This document shows, one piece after another, positions 9,528-22,900 of a stretch of 64,000 bases of DNA. Origin of the DNA: a virus; IMG/VR virus record IMGVR_UViG_3300025151_000024, positions 17,435 through 81,434 of that record; one strand, given 5' to 3'. Position 1 is the stretch's first letter, and the number at the start of each line of letters is the position of its first letter. A program made the translations under genes and the position numbers. The notes beneath the pieces were generated by a model that worked only from the letters and a program-made list of their open reading frames with translations, searched no databases and had not been told where the DNA came from.

Positions 9528-10950
9528 CTAAATCCTCCGTGAAACTAATTACTTTTTTCTTTGCTGTACCTAGAGATTCTTTTCCTATACCGGGTAGGCT
9601 TCGCCCAGCATTCTTTCCGATGATATACCCGCTATTAGATACATCTCTTGTTTTTACTACTGTAAAGAATGAAATGTCTAGTTCATCGAATAAACTCAAA
9701 TCTTCTTTTTGAATTTGTATTGTCGTATCCTTATTGGATAAATTACCTTCAGCAACAAATCCTTCACTTACACCCTGAATAGCACCTTCAAGCCCAACAT
9801 CTAAAGCGAGGAATTTGAAATTTGAAAGATTAGAATTGAAAGAATGTTCCGCTTCCATAATTGCATATTTTTTCCCTTTGTAAGTTACTAAATTACCCGG
9901 CCTTAAATCCCAACTGTTTGGATGCCCATCTGTTTCAATTGCACCTTTCATTAGAGCGGTGGCTTTCAAAATTTGACGAGCGACTCTTCTAGCGGCTCTT
10001 TCAGTTTTTATCGAAGAATCGAAAACAGGTGTATTAGTTGATTGAATAAAAGAGTCAAATTTACCCTGTTGTCTTGAACCATCATCAACTGTAACTTCGA
10101 CATTACTGTTTAACGCTAAAGGAATACCCGCTACTGTAACTCGATTTACTACGCTATCAACTGGATTTGTTCTTTCAGTACCTTGTCTTAAACTAGATTT
10201 TACCATTCTAGAAGCGTCTGAAAAATTGAAAGGTACATAGATAATATTACCAAACCTGTCAAAATACACCACTCTATTATCATGTCTTGAGACAAATTTC
10301 AAAGCAGAAAGTATTGGGATGTTCTTTACATCTTCAGCCAAGAAACTAGTACTATGTTTTCTTCTCGTTGAGGTAGCATTAGTAATAGTTCTAGGCATTG
10401 CTATGTTTACAGATGTTACATCACTTGTAATTTCTTTAGTTAATTGTAAGGCGTAATCGGTGGTTCTTAGCCCAATATCTACTGGTTGTCCCAAATATAC
10501 TTCATTTCCTGTAAAACCGATATCCTGTAATGTTTTACCCTGCATATTAGAGAGATTCGCTTTAATGCCTCTAGTATGAGTTTCAAAACTATTCAATTGT
10601 AGTCTTTCTTTTTGCTTTTCTTTTCCGTAAATTAATATCCTTTTATCTGAAGATGAAGATAGTTTTGAATTTTCATACCAAGGGGCATTTTCGTATCTAT
10701 GTCCTGCTCTTTCAGAATGAGTTATTTCTAGTGTAGAATTATTTTCTACAATTTCATACGAAGAATTTGAAGCGGTGTGATATGTAGCATTCTTTCTATT
10801 TTCAATCGTAACTTTTTGTTTGTTAGAAGTTTGGGGATTGATTAAACTGTAGTGAACTGCGTTATCAACAAAAACAGGTTTCCTTGTCTCAGTCATTATA
10901 GCGTCAGGACTCACATTGAAGTGACCAGCCGAATCTTCAACTAGTGTCAT
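9514..10950 (-). CDS. Tail-tip hub-like protein
   Basis: 478 residues. The middle and C-terminal part (AEDVKNIPILSALKFVSR, VNRVTVAGIPLALN, ERAARRVARQILKATALMKG, and LRPGNLVTYKGKKYAIMEAEH) has the layout of gpD/gp27-type hub proteins. In those, late beta strands contain a PGN-V...G..Y pattern. It overlaps the giant gene by 4 nt (ATGA), with AGGTGAT upstream. It probably caps the tail tube and carries the giant protein or fibres. The assignment rests on pattern and position only. Confidence 0.5.
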   Translation of the reverse strand: MTLVEDSAGHFNVSPDAIMTETRKPVFVDNAVHYSLINPQTSNKQKVTIENRKNATYHTASNSSYEIVENNSTLEITHSERAGHRYENAPWYENSKLSSSSDKRILIYGKEKQKERLQLNSFETHTRGIKANLSNMQGKTLQDIGFTGNEVYLGQPVDIGLRTTDYALQLTKEITSDVTSVNIAMPRTITNATSTRRKHSTSFLAEDVKNIPILSALKFVSRHDNRVVYFDRFGNIIYVPFNFSDASRMVKSSLRQGTERTNPVDSVVNRVTVAGIPLALNSNVEVTVDDGSRQQGKFDSFIQSTNTPVFDSSIKTERAARRVARQILKATALMKGAIETDGHPNSWDLRPGNLVTYKGKKYAIMEAEHSFNSNLSNFKFLALDVGLEGAIQGVSEGFVAEGNLSNKDTTIQIQKEDLSLFDELDISFFTVVKTRDVSNSGYIIGKNAGRSLPGIGKESLGTAKKKVISFTEDLDVGF

Positions 10951-13900
10951 GCGGCATCACCTGTATGGTCCGAAGTTCCAAAGTCCACATCTGCCTTGTG
11001 ACCTTTTGGATGTAAAGATTGGCTAAATCTCGGTTTTATATTGTAGTCTATTAATTCAGAATTCTTTCTTCTCGGTGCATCGCTTCTGTGGTGGAGAAGT
11101 GTATTTTCAGTAATTACTAATCTACAAACAGTATTGAACAATGTATCCTTATTGAAATTTGTAACTTCTGTACCTAGTAAATTAGCACCCATAGAAGACG
11201 GCACAGCATCATTGCCAGTGGACATATAGATGATAGGCATATACGGTCCATTTGCATTTGGAATAGCACGTGTATCAGGTAAGTTGGTAGTCGCAGTTCT
11301 TCCGCTTGGGGTGTTGTAAACAAACAGTCCGTATTTTCCACCGGCGCTACCTTGGAAGTAATCCCCGTCACTTTGTTTCAATGCTGAGAATTTACTTCTA
11401 AATATTTCAACGTGGTTTTTATCTAAGACTCTAACTGGTCTTACTAAGAATTGAATTGTTTTATCAGTATCATTATTTCTTCTAGTATCTGCGGTGTAAG
11501 TTGTAGTATCTTGGTATGGATTTGTTGTTTTATTTGAACCAGTTAAGGATGTTACACCCCAACCAGTATCATCGAAAAGACCAGCAAAATTTCTTGCTTC
11601 CAAAATATAGTCGCCGCCTAAAGGTCTCATGTTAGATGTGTGACTAAATTTCAAGACACCAGCGTTTGCACCATTTGTGTTATTGAAAGAGAAGTTTGTA
11701 TAATCGGCGTAACCAAGTGACTGAGAGCCTATGGAGTAAGCACCATGCAGTACGGTTCTCTGACCAACATTTCTATCAGTATGCAAACTGTGGGCTTCTG
11801 TATTAATCACAATATGGGATTTTTCTGTTCCTTCGATAGTTTCTGCATCAATACCAATTCTTGGGCTAGAGCGAGAAACTGCATCTTTGTGGGGGCTAGA
11901 ACCTGAAATTTCTTCTACTCTATCACTTACAACAGCCTCCGGCTTCAACAAACCATCCTCTGCAATTTCTAGTCTAGCGCTAATCCCACGAGGGATTTCA
12001 TCGGCTTGCAGTACATCGTTACGGGGGCGTAACAGACCTTCTCCAAAGGTTGGCTCGGCAGTGTTATGACTGAGAACCATACCTGTTGTATGGATAGGTG
12101 CTGAAATTTCAGTTAGCAAATCTTCATTGAATGCTGTTGGGTATCTAACACCCCTTCCGCCACCCATATCACCAATTCTTAATGCGTGTGTGGGAGCAAA
12201 GACATCTACTAAGATTGTAGATAAATTTGTATTATCGTCGTTTAATCTTCCACCAAATCTAGGGATTGTAAAGTTTGTAGTCACGCTTACTTCGCCGTTT
12301 GAATTAACAACATTCTTCAAATTGAAAATTGGTTTTCCATTATTCCAAACCCTCTGATATGGTGTTCTGCCGTTTGTTCTATCATATTCGTAAGCATCCC
12401 CACAGTCCCATGCTGGTCTAATACCGAATCCACGCACTGGAGCACGTCTTACAGCCTCTCCACGAGTATTACCCCACCAATCCACCATATAGTACTGAGA
12501 GGCCTCTACGAGCCTTGTAATGCCCTTCCCTTCTTCATCTCCCCACCAGTCTCTTTCTACCTTGTTGTTATTTCTTAGAGTTCTAACTGGAGAACCAAAA
12601 GGTCTAGTCATCCTTCGACCATCACTTCTTCTAACTTGAACTTCGTATTTGTCTGTACCCAACTGACCAGCGAAATTAGTCAATCTTTCCATTATTCCAA
12701 CATAAGTTGTAGGATATGTTTTCGACCCACCACCGTCTGCTTCGTTCCAAGTTCTTGTTTCGATTTGTACAAGTGGACCTGCCTTAAACCCAACACTAGT
12801 AGCAGAAACGCCGGAAATAGCATCTTCAAGAGCAGCACGAGTTGGGATTAGCCCCCATCTAGGTTTGTTAATCGCTTGACGCAAACTTATACGATAACCA
12901 AACGGTAATCTGTAAGATTGGCCTGTTGTGATTTTTGCTTTTGTTATTCCATTAGTTCTTGAGTAAGCAGCACCTATTGTGGTGTTATCATACCAGCGAT
13001 ACAAATCATCTGAACCGTAAGCCCTCGGAACTATCCAACTAGCAGCAGCCTGTACGAATACATCGGGTCTGCTACTATGAGGGCCACCACGACTACCACA
13101 AGGCCAAAACCGATTCAACATGATGTAATTTGATGCTTGGTCTTGTCCTGCTTGTGAATGTGTGCTATTTGCAACTGTAACACTTCCATCTTTAGTTGAA
13201 TTAGGAGTCTTTATTTTCAAATCAAATGGCCCAAGACTCATTCCATAAATTGCATCTTGATATCTAAACGTTTCAAAATGTTCGGGCATTGAATTGTAAG
13301 ATTGCTTATCTATTGCCCTATCATTTGTATCACCATTCCATGTTCTTGTAGAATCAGAATAGAATGTATATGGTCGGCCTAAGTTATGATGCCACATACA
13401 TAAATATGCATCAGGTATATGTAAATTAGATGTATCTTTTGTACCTGTTTTTAATCTATCTAAATTAGTTGCAAATATACTCTTATCTATTTTTGTAAAT
13501 ATATCAACTGAAGGCATTGTATCATATGCTCTAGTTAATCTAATTACAGTTTCACCATCTACAATATTAGATACAAACCCTGTTGCAGATACCCCAGTAA
13601 ATTGATTTGCTACATTGACAGTTCCATTTTGAAGACCACTTCTTCTCGTATAATCTGAAGTTCTGCGTTTTCCATTAGAATCTACATATTCTAATTTCTG
13701 TCCATAATATGGTGTCTCAGGGAATATACTAGCATCATCAACAGTTACAGTTGTACCTGTACTACTTACAACAGTTGCTTTTGGATTTAGAGATGTATTT
13801 TGTAATATATGCGAATATATGTCAGGATATACAGATGGATATCCTGCAATTGTTAATTGCATTCCTATATTACCAAAAGTACTTCTCGATACTTCATAGT

Positions 13901-16900
13901 AATTATCTAATTTAATTTGAGATAAATGTCTAAATCCATTTGCACTTGAATCATCAGGTGCTACTTTATGTAAAATACTCCACCAAGGTATATTCAAAGT
14001 AATACTTGGTGTGGCGTTTGAGAACATTTTACTATACGGGAATGCTCTTCTTGTAAACGAAGGGCTTTCACTCATTTCAACTCCGAATGGATTGAATAAA
14101 GACAATGGTGGTATTTTGTTAAATTGTGAACCAAAGTCAGGCTCTTGGTCAAGAATAATCTCATTGATGAATACTTCACAACCTCTAACATCTGCTTGTG
14201 TCGCTTCATCTAAGTATAGAACTAAAGCACCAACAGCGGCAACATACTCAGTTCCAATAACTGTGTGTACTTGTTGACTTGTTAATTTCTGTACACTATT
14301 GTAATAGTGATACCCTATGATTTGACTATCGAATAAATTCGGCTGTATTACAATTTGATAAGCCCCGACTTCACGAGGGTCAGGGAAATGATGTTGAAGT
14401 GAATACTTCTTAGCAGCCTCCAAAACAACGGTATGTCCACCTGCTTTGTTAATTACACCTGCATTTCCTCTAGAGCCTAAAACACCGTAACCATCCCATT
14501 TTACGCTAGTTTCAAACATTAAGGTGAAAGCACCGCCGTGTATATCGCTAGGTGTGCTAGGTGTAGCGGTCATTCCACTAAAGAAAATTTCAGGTTCTAA
14601 AGGATTCATTTTGTCCGTAACATTTGAAGAAATATCTGAAGAAACAGAAAGAGGAGTTTTTTCTTCGTTGAATAATTCTCTGTCTCTAAACCCTTTGACT
14701 GAAGAATTTTCAGCAAGATGCTTCCTATACACACTTTGGTAGGCAGGGTGAGCCCAATGCCCCGGTAACATTGGCATAGTGGCTGAAACAAAATGATGAC
14801 CCATTCTAGGATAAGGCATTGGTGTAAGAACTGGCTTTGTGTAAATTGTGTGGGCTTCTGTATCTGAATTCACACCTGTGAAATATTGAGTATGAGCCAT
14901 ATCAGGCGAAGCACCACTTACTTCTGCATGGTCTCTCATACGCTGTGCAGCATAGAATCTAGCACTTCCCGCTGGCATATAGTAAGATGGCACTATCTTC
15001 AAATCAGTAATAGTTTGAGCAGCAATAAAGTCTGTAAAGTCCACATCGCCAACAACACCCGTAAAGGTAGTTCCTGAAATTCCAGTATATGATGCAACCA
15101 CCGATTCTTCAGTTGTAGGATTGTAAATGCGAATGAATCTTCTATCGTCACTTACTTCTTTAGTACCAAAGTCAGCATCGTAAATTCTTGTATTTATTGT
15201 AGCATTCACCGTAAGTACTGAAGTTGAAGAATTCCAAGAAGAACCTGTAAGAACTTGATTTTCAACACCATTTGAATGGGTGTAAGTGGTTGGGTATCTG
15301 TGGGTATGGCTGTGACCCATTTTTGTTACATGGAAGAAAAGAGTTCTATCATGTAATTCGTATGTGGTTTTTAATGGTGCATTTTCTGTAGCATCCACCC
15401 AGCCAGTTTTGATACTATCATTTGAAACTGGGTCAATATGTTCCCAATTCAAATTTTCATAAGTTGGTCCTAGTCGTAATTCTCCACCATTATCATTTGA
15501 ATCGAAAAGATGCTTTAATTCGGTTTCATCGAGGTTTGCTTGTAATACCCCTCCACTACCGAAAGTTTCGTTTTGATGTGCCATAATAGGGTCAAACCCT
15601 GAACGAACTAGGATATTACCCGGAATAGTTTCAGGGTCAGGTAAAGAGACCATTAGTGCTGGCTTATTGCCGCTGTTTGCAAGAGAAGGAGAACTGCCTT
15701 TTACACCTCTATCGTCTAATACTCTAAAAGTTCTAATTACAGTTCCTAATGGGCTTCCACCTTCTACAATATGAGTTTCTCCTGAATCATCAACTACAGA
15801 AATTTCTTCAAATTGAATTTCTTCATTTGGTATCACCAAAACATTACCAGTAATTTCTCTATGCTTATCTGCAAGTTGTGGTTGCTGTAATTCTTGAGTT
15901 TGAATTAGAGGGAACATGGCGCTATTTGTAGTCTCAAAACTAAATCGTACATTGCCGTATATTTTCTCCCCATGTGTGTAGGCTGTATCAGATTCAACTC
16001 TTGTAGTCCAAGGTACAGCGCCTAAACCTCTAGCATTCAAAGCAGGAAGAGATAAATTACCACCATCCATTCTTTTCCAAACAATATGCTCAGTTGAAAA
16101 GTTTAGGGCAGAGGTACGTTTGTACAAATCAAAAGCGTGAACATCTCCTTTCCAAAAATCATCAGGATAATCTGAATCTGAAGTATATGCAGTACCAGTA
16201 TAAAATTCAGGAACTACATTTCTTTCAGTGGTGATACCTGATTCTAAATTTTTAGAGCCAAGAGAGAAGTCTAAATCTGTAATTAAATCACCAGTTTTCG
16301 CCCTATCAGGATTTGCATTTTCTAATCTTAAATCTGTAACACTTCCAGTGTGGAAGGTGTAAGCGCCCAAATCTGTGGCGTAACTAGGCAAAGCGGTGTT
16401 ATCCACAATTAACGCTTCAACATTAGGACCAGCATGGGCTGGTGCAATGAAACGGTCTTGAGAATGGAATCTTTCATCCCATTTTGTTGTCCCAGCATAT
16501 TGTAATTTATTATTTGCAACACCTTTAGAAATTAAGAAATCCCCAACAGCAATAGAACCATCTCTATCTTTTTTCGCTATCAAAGCAAATTCAGATTCAG
16601 ATGCTACTACTAAAAATGCGTGTCCAAATAACCCTTGTGGGTGTGCTAAGTCTGCCGGTAGTGTTGATGTGATATCATAATGTACAGGTTTAGAGTGAAG
16701 GGTATCCGGTGCATTATCATCTGTATCTTTTCTAGCGTATGTTAAATTATTAGTGGTATAAGTTACACCTGTGCTGCTATCGTAAGGGTCGTTAATGTAA
16801 GTCATCAAACTAGAACCAATACCGTCTACTGGTGGTAAACTTTCAGGAGACCTCGCTAATGGCGCTACAATAGGCATATGGCTCAGGGTTTCAAGCATAC

Positions 16901-19900
16901 CGGAACTTATACCATAGGGTGAAAATGCTAGTTCTGAATGCCAAGCACCTAAACCAGCAGAATACCCTTCTGTACCTATTTTTAGGCTGTTTAGATAGGA
17001 GTATCTCTCGCCATGCCAACCCACTGCACCAATTGGTCTAGTGCGGTCTATTGCGTCTACAAGACCCGAAAAGTGAGTTTGACACATATGGTCTCTAGAT
17101 GATGCATTTTCGTTATTGAATCTGTGAACACCCGCTTTAGACCACACATACAAATTGGTATCTGTACCTCCAATTGTAGGGTTAGCAGATGGATTTGCTA
17201 ATGTAACGTAACTTTCAAATTCAGCGTTATTTGAAACTCTATTAGGTGCAAGATAGAATCTAACTTTCCAAGTACCACTATCCTCAAACACTTCTCTAGA
17301 ATGATAAGAAGCCCAAGCAGGGACAGTTGTACTTGAACTTCTATCGGCTTTTAGCCACCCACAAGCGGGTATCTGTTCTAGTGCAGTTTTTGTTGTAATA
17401 GTTGAACTTGAGAAATCTAAATAATTAGGCGCAGAAGAATTATTGTATGACTCAAAAGTGTCTAACTCGACCCAACCATATCTATCTTGACGCATAGCGT
17501 TACCCATAGAAGGCATATGAGTGCCGCCAATGGCTTTCAAAGCACCAGCGCCGGGGAAAGAATTGATTGCTGCTCCTAAAACAGTGGCTAATTCATTACC
17601 ATTTTGACACCTAGTAGCATCCACAATAATATACTCCATATCAACATCTGAAGAAACTAAAGCACCTTCTGATGCTGCGTAATCTAGAACTTTAGTGGTA
17701 ATAGGTCCAGCCACTCTATACGCTGTTGGGTGTAATTGTGATGAAGCACCCCAAGTTGTTAGAATAGTATCAGATTTAGGATGTGGTGGGTTGAATGTAA
17801 TTTGGTTATCCATCCAATTACCGCCCGGATGATAACCACCATCCATATGGAAAACCATATCTGCGCCAGTAGCGATTCCAAATCCTAAAAGTGAATTATG
17901 TCGTAAAGGCATAGAACGTTTAGTATCATCATTGTTCGCAGTAGAACCGCCATCTACGAACATTTGACCATACATTCTGCCGCTTTCAGGTCTTTGATTT
18001 AAAACGCCAACTATTGTTTTTCCTGCTGCCGTTTCCCAGTTTAATTGAGTTCTCCAGTGGAAGCGATTCCTTGCAGTATGGTAAGTTGAAGATAGAGGCA
18101 TATAATCGCCTTCATCGTTTTCAATATGGTTAGGCAGGAAAGTACCTTCGGGAACAGAAGTCCAACCGTTTCCAGCAGTAACTACTCTACCCGGATGTGG
18201 TTGTGCTGTATTGTAATTGATAGAACTAGAGTCTGCTATTTCTTGTGTGAAAGGAAATGATTGCCCCGGTCCAAATATAATGTAAGTAGTTTTATTTTCA
18301 GTTCCATTAACATGGTCTTCGTATCTAGCAGTAGGGTGTGCAAATCTCAGAACTAGTGGGCTTGGTTTCTGCACAACAGTGTTATTTGTTGAATACGGAA
18401 CAGAATTAGGATGGTCGCTGTTAATAGTCCCTGCGCCTGAATCTAAATCAGGAGATAATATGTTATCTCTATTATGTGCTGGTGGAACTAAAGAACCTCT
18501 ATGTTGATTCAAAAGTGGAGTACCGGGGAAGAAAGCCATCATAGCGTTAGCATCTAAAATCGCGTGGCTTGTAACAATCTCATTTGCGTTTTGAATACCA
18601 GCAACCCCTGTAGGACCACTTGCGTATGGATGGGTATAGAAGTCTGAATAATCATTCATAGTGCCGTCATTTACATCTAAAACGACACCACTAAACCCAC
18701 CACCAAAGAAGACTGGTACACTATGGTCAGCACTACTTCTACCTCCTGAGAATTTTACAATAAGAGGTGAATCTACACTACCTATGGAGCGAATACCATC
18801 TATTTGTTGTGTAGTATCTAAATCACCCTTTACAGAAATAACACCTTCTGAAGAATTATCAATATCTCCTTCTCTAAATGCTTGTGTAAGTTCTATACTC
18901 TGTGTACCTGCAATCGGTATTAAAGTAGTTAAAACTGTTCGATATGAGTTAATATTAGCACCTTGATGACCTTCTACTGTAACTCTAGCGCCCGGCCAAA
19001 AAGATACTGTTTTAACTTCTGATACTGATTTTACAGTCCCTGTATCTTTACAGGCTGGTGCTAAGAATCCCCAAATAGAATTATTTAAACCTGAAGTTGC
19101 CATATAAATATGGGTTAAAGTGTTAGAAGAAGAATTTAACCCTTGATAGAATAATGAAGGGTTATCAATTGCGGGTAAGATGTGGTCTCCTGAAGTTTTC
19201 GTAAAATTATCTCCATTGAGATTTTTACGCCATGTATCAATAAAAGTATTATTTACTGGTTCATTTAATGAATCTATTAAGGTAGGAGAATTTGAATTTG
19301 AATTTGGCCCAAATGATTTACTCTTTATCTGTAACAAAGTCATAGGGATGTACCCACAATCAACCCTTCTTCCAGCATCTAAATTAGCATCAGTAACTGC
19401 TCTACTTGTACCAAAAGCCCATTCTGCGCTATTTTCTAAGGATTTTTCTATTTCTCCATATTCTAAATGTGCAGCCCTAATACCGTAATCTTGGTGTACT
19501 TCTGCTGTGAAATATTCACTGATTGGTATAATTTTTCTATTAGGATTAAACGCTCTTATCCTTATACTATCGGCCTTAACTCCCCATTCTCCAAAAGTAC
19601 GACCATCTGCTGCAAGCATTTCTCTACAATCAAAAGATACTCCGCTTTCTTCATTTACATCTACAGCGTTTATTGCAGCGGCGGTTACAGCACAAAGGAG
19701 TTCATCTGTAACTAGAGTAGTCCAATTTAATGATGGAGAAATTAGATAATTAGAAAATGAGGTATCTGATGATAATTCAGAAGTTATGCCGTAAAACTCA
19801 TGAGGGCCATTAAAGTCATTTTGTGTTCTATTTTCATAGTATAGAGTAAGACCAGTATTCCCACTACCTGAAGTATTTGTTAACTGTATTCTACCATTAG

Positions 19901-22900
19901 TTTTTGGGAATCCTAGATAACCTAACAAATCTGTATGTGTTAAATCTTGAGTAGGTGTTGAATCATATGGGTCAGAAAGAACAGCAACTAATTTTTTGGG
20001 AGCATGGATATATTCTGAATTAGTTGTCATATGCAATGCTATATTTTTAGCAGGTACAGGATTCCAAAGACCGCCGTAATATTCTTTTTTAGTATCACTA
20101 GAAAAACCAGTTAATCGCCCAGTTGCATCCCCTGTCCCTACCATATGATGACCTAGAGTGAAACCACCCTGCCCTACACCTCTATCATCGAAAAAGACAC
20201 AAACTTCCTCATCAATGGATTCGGGTAGTTTTGTATTATCATTTTCAAACGGTGTACCCATTTGTGAATAAATAAATCTAATTCTAGATTTTTGGCCTTT
20301 GTGATTTTCTAATTCTATTCCGTAAAGTTGTTTATCACCAATTTTTTCGTTGCTAATTTCTGAGGCAGGTACATAACTTCCATAACTAGTTAATGAAGAA
20401 TTACCGTATCTTCTAGCAATTGAATTATCACCAGTTCTACCCATTCCCCAATTTCCTGCTAATGGCTTCCAACCCGGTACTCCCGCTTGTGTTAAACCAC
20501 CAAAATTAACTCTAGCAAAAGCGTGAGTTCCTGTTCTCAAACCTTCTGTGAAAGTTTGCTCTTTGGAACTTTCAAAAGATTCTGCATTTACAGAATTGAA
20601 GCCTGAGCCACCAGTCGCATTCGATATTGCTCTCAAAACTGGGCTACTGGTATTATCATCTCTAGGTGCAAAATCAGAATTTACAGATGTTTGGATATCG
20701 TTTTCTTCATTAGTTAATTGATGAAGAGTTGTAATTGGGGCAAAAGGTCTTCCATTTTTATCTAAAGGCATAGGTGCAGGGTGCATATTTTCTCCATCTA
20801 TTTCATCAGGCTGTCCCCAAAATGAACGCCATCTACCACCATGACCTACAATAAATTCAGGTCTGTATGGTGATTGCCCTTTGCTGTTATCTAACCAAAC
20901 ACAAAAATTCCTTCCGCTAGCACCGGGAACTGTGCTGTGTATTACAATCGTAAAACCCTTATTTCCGTCTGTATCTTGAACTTCTCTTCCAATATGTGCC
21001 CTAATGTAACCCATATGTGTGCCTCTATCTTTAGAGGCGAAAGCCCTGTTTTCATCCCACCAAGGCGCAGGGTCGTGAGCACTACCACCTTCTTGGAAAC
21101 TAGACTTAGGAGCAGCGGCTTGGTTGATTTTTCTAATTACCTCATTAGCGGCACTTTGAATATTTGTTACACCCTCTGATTCTCCAACCTCACCCAAATC
21201 AATGGTTAATCTTCTTACAAAGTCCATTTGAGTCCAATGTGGTAAATGCTCAAGTCTACTTTCATCATGATTAGATAAATCCAAAGTGGTATTTCTTACA
21301 CCCTTTAGAGAAAGGAAGGCCGGAATTACTCTAGTTCCATCAGGTGTGTCAAAAAAGGTACTAGGTTCTCTTAATGAGGCATTTGAAGTGCCTACTCTTA
21401 ATTTCTTTAAAGCAACAACAAAAGAAGATTCAAAACTTCTAATTCTTGAAAATTCATGTTTTACAGTAGCGAAAACCGATAGTAATGTTTCATCAGATGT
21501 TCTACGCTGAATGCTATCCCCAACTGCGTAGTTTTTGTCTCCACCTGAAATTGAATATCCTAGATGCACATGGTGACCATGAGCCTTTCCGTAAATTGAA
21601 GGAGAAGTAGCACCTGCACTAGATGTTGCTAAATTTGCTGGTAATGAGCCGCTTAACGGCGTTAAAACATCAGTTCCTATTCTATTCGCAATGTCATGTG
21701 CATAAGCAGATTCAATGAATTTAGATTGTTGAGTTGCTCTCAAATATGGATTTTGTGAAGGGAAGCCGTTCGCTACATCTAATTGAGTTGTAGTCCAAGA
21801 AGGACCACCACCAGTAAGAGTTGCTGTGTATTCTGCTAAATCAATCAGAGAACCGTCTTTAACAAATTTACGAGGCCATCCAATTTCTGCTGTTGCTGCT
21901 GAAGACTGAACTTGCATATGTATATCTTGGAAAGCGATAAACTCTCTATCATGACCTACATCATAAAGTAAAACTCTAGCATGACCTTCAGCAGCAAGAT
22001 ATGGGTCAAGATAGGCTATTGTTGGTGCTTCGGCAGCAGTAAGACCGAGAGCCTTGTAATTTTCTTCAATGGTCTTATTGACGTGTTGAACATAATTTCT
22101 TGCGGTTTCTAAACAATTTTCCCCAATCAAGAAATTTTCTAACGGTACACTATCTCTTGGCTCATCCGAAAGTGTGCCTGTGCCCCCAGTAAATCCTTTC
22201 CAAACCCGATTTTCGTTTAAAACACCTCTAGATTTAGAAAATAATCCCTCCATCGCATGAGGATTATTCAAAGTCATGTTACACCAAATAGTGTCCCCAT
22301 TCCTTAAACCACCAGCAGCGTAAGGATAAACCCAAGAGCGATTTAAAATTGCATCAGGGTCCTCAACAAAGGCATTACTGAATGAAACATATAATTGACA
22401 ACCAGTGGCAGTAGCGCCAGCATTTGCAGTTAATGTTACAGTGTAATCATTAGAACCTGAAAAATCTCTAGCACTAATTTCTGAAATTGTTCCAATAGGA
22501 GTTAGAGCAGTATAACCTTGAGTACCACCTGTAGCAAAAACATGGTCTCCTACACGTAAGTTCGCCCCTAGTGTGTTAGAGGTTAGAGGTGTTGTTTCAG
22601 TCGAAGTGATAGTCACTGACGTGCTGCCAGCAGTAGAATTGATTCCCCAATCAGTCGCAATTGCACAATATGTTTCGTATTCTTCATCAAGAATTGAATC
22701 TGCTGCAATTGCACTGATATTAGTTCTGTTGAAATTAATAATCGCTCTACTTCTTCTACTTAGTGTGATTTGTTTCCCAGCAGCCAGCCATGACGGAACA
22801 GTAGTTCCGGTAGCATTGTAAAACCCTAAAGCGATTGTGTTTTCTGCAACATTCTGACTGTCTGCTGTTCTTATTCGACCGTAATAATGCAATCTACGGG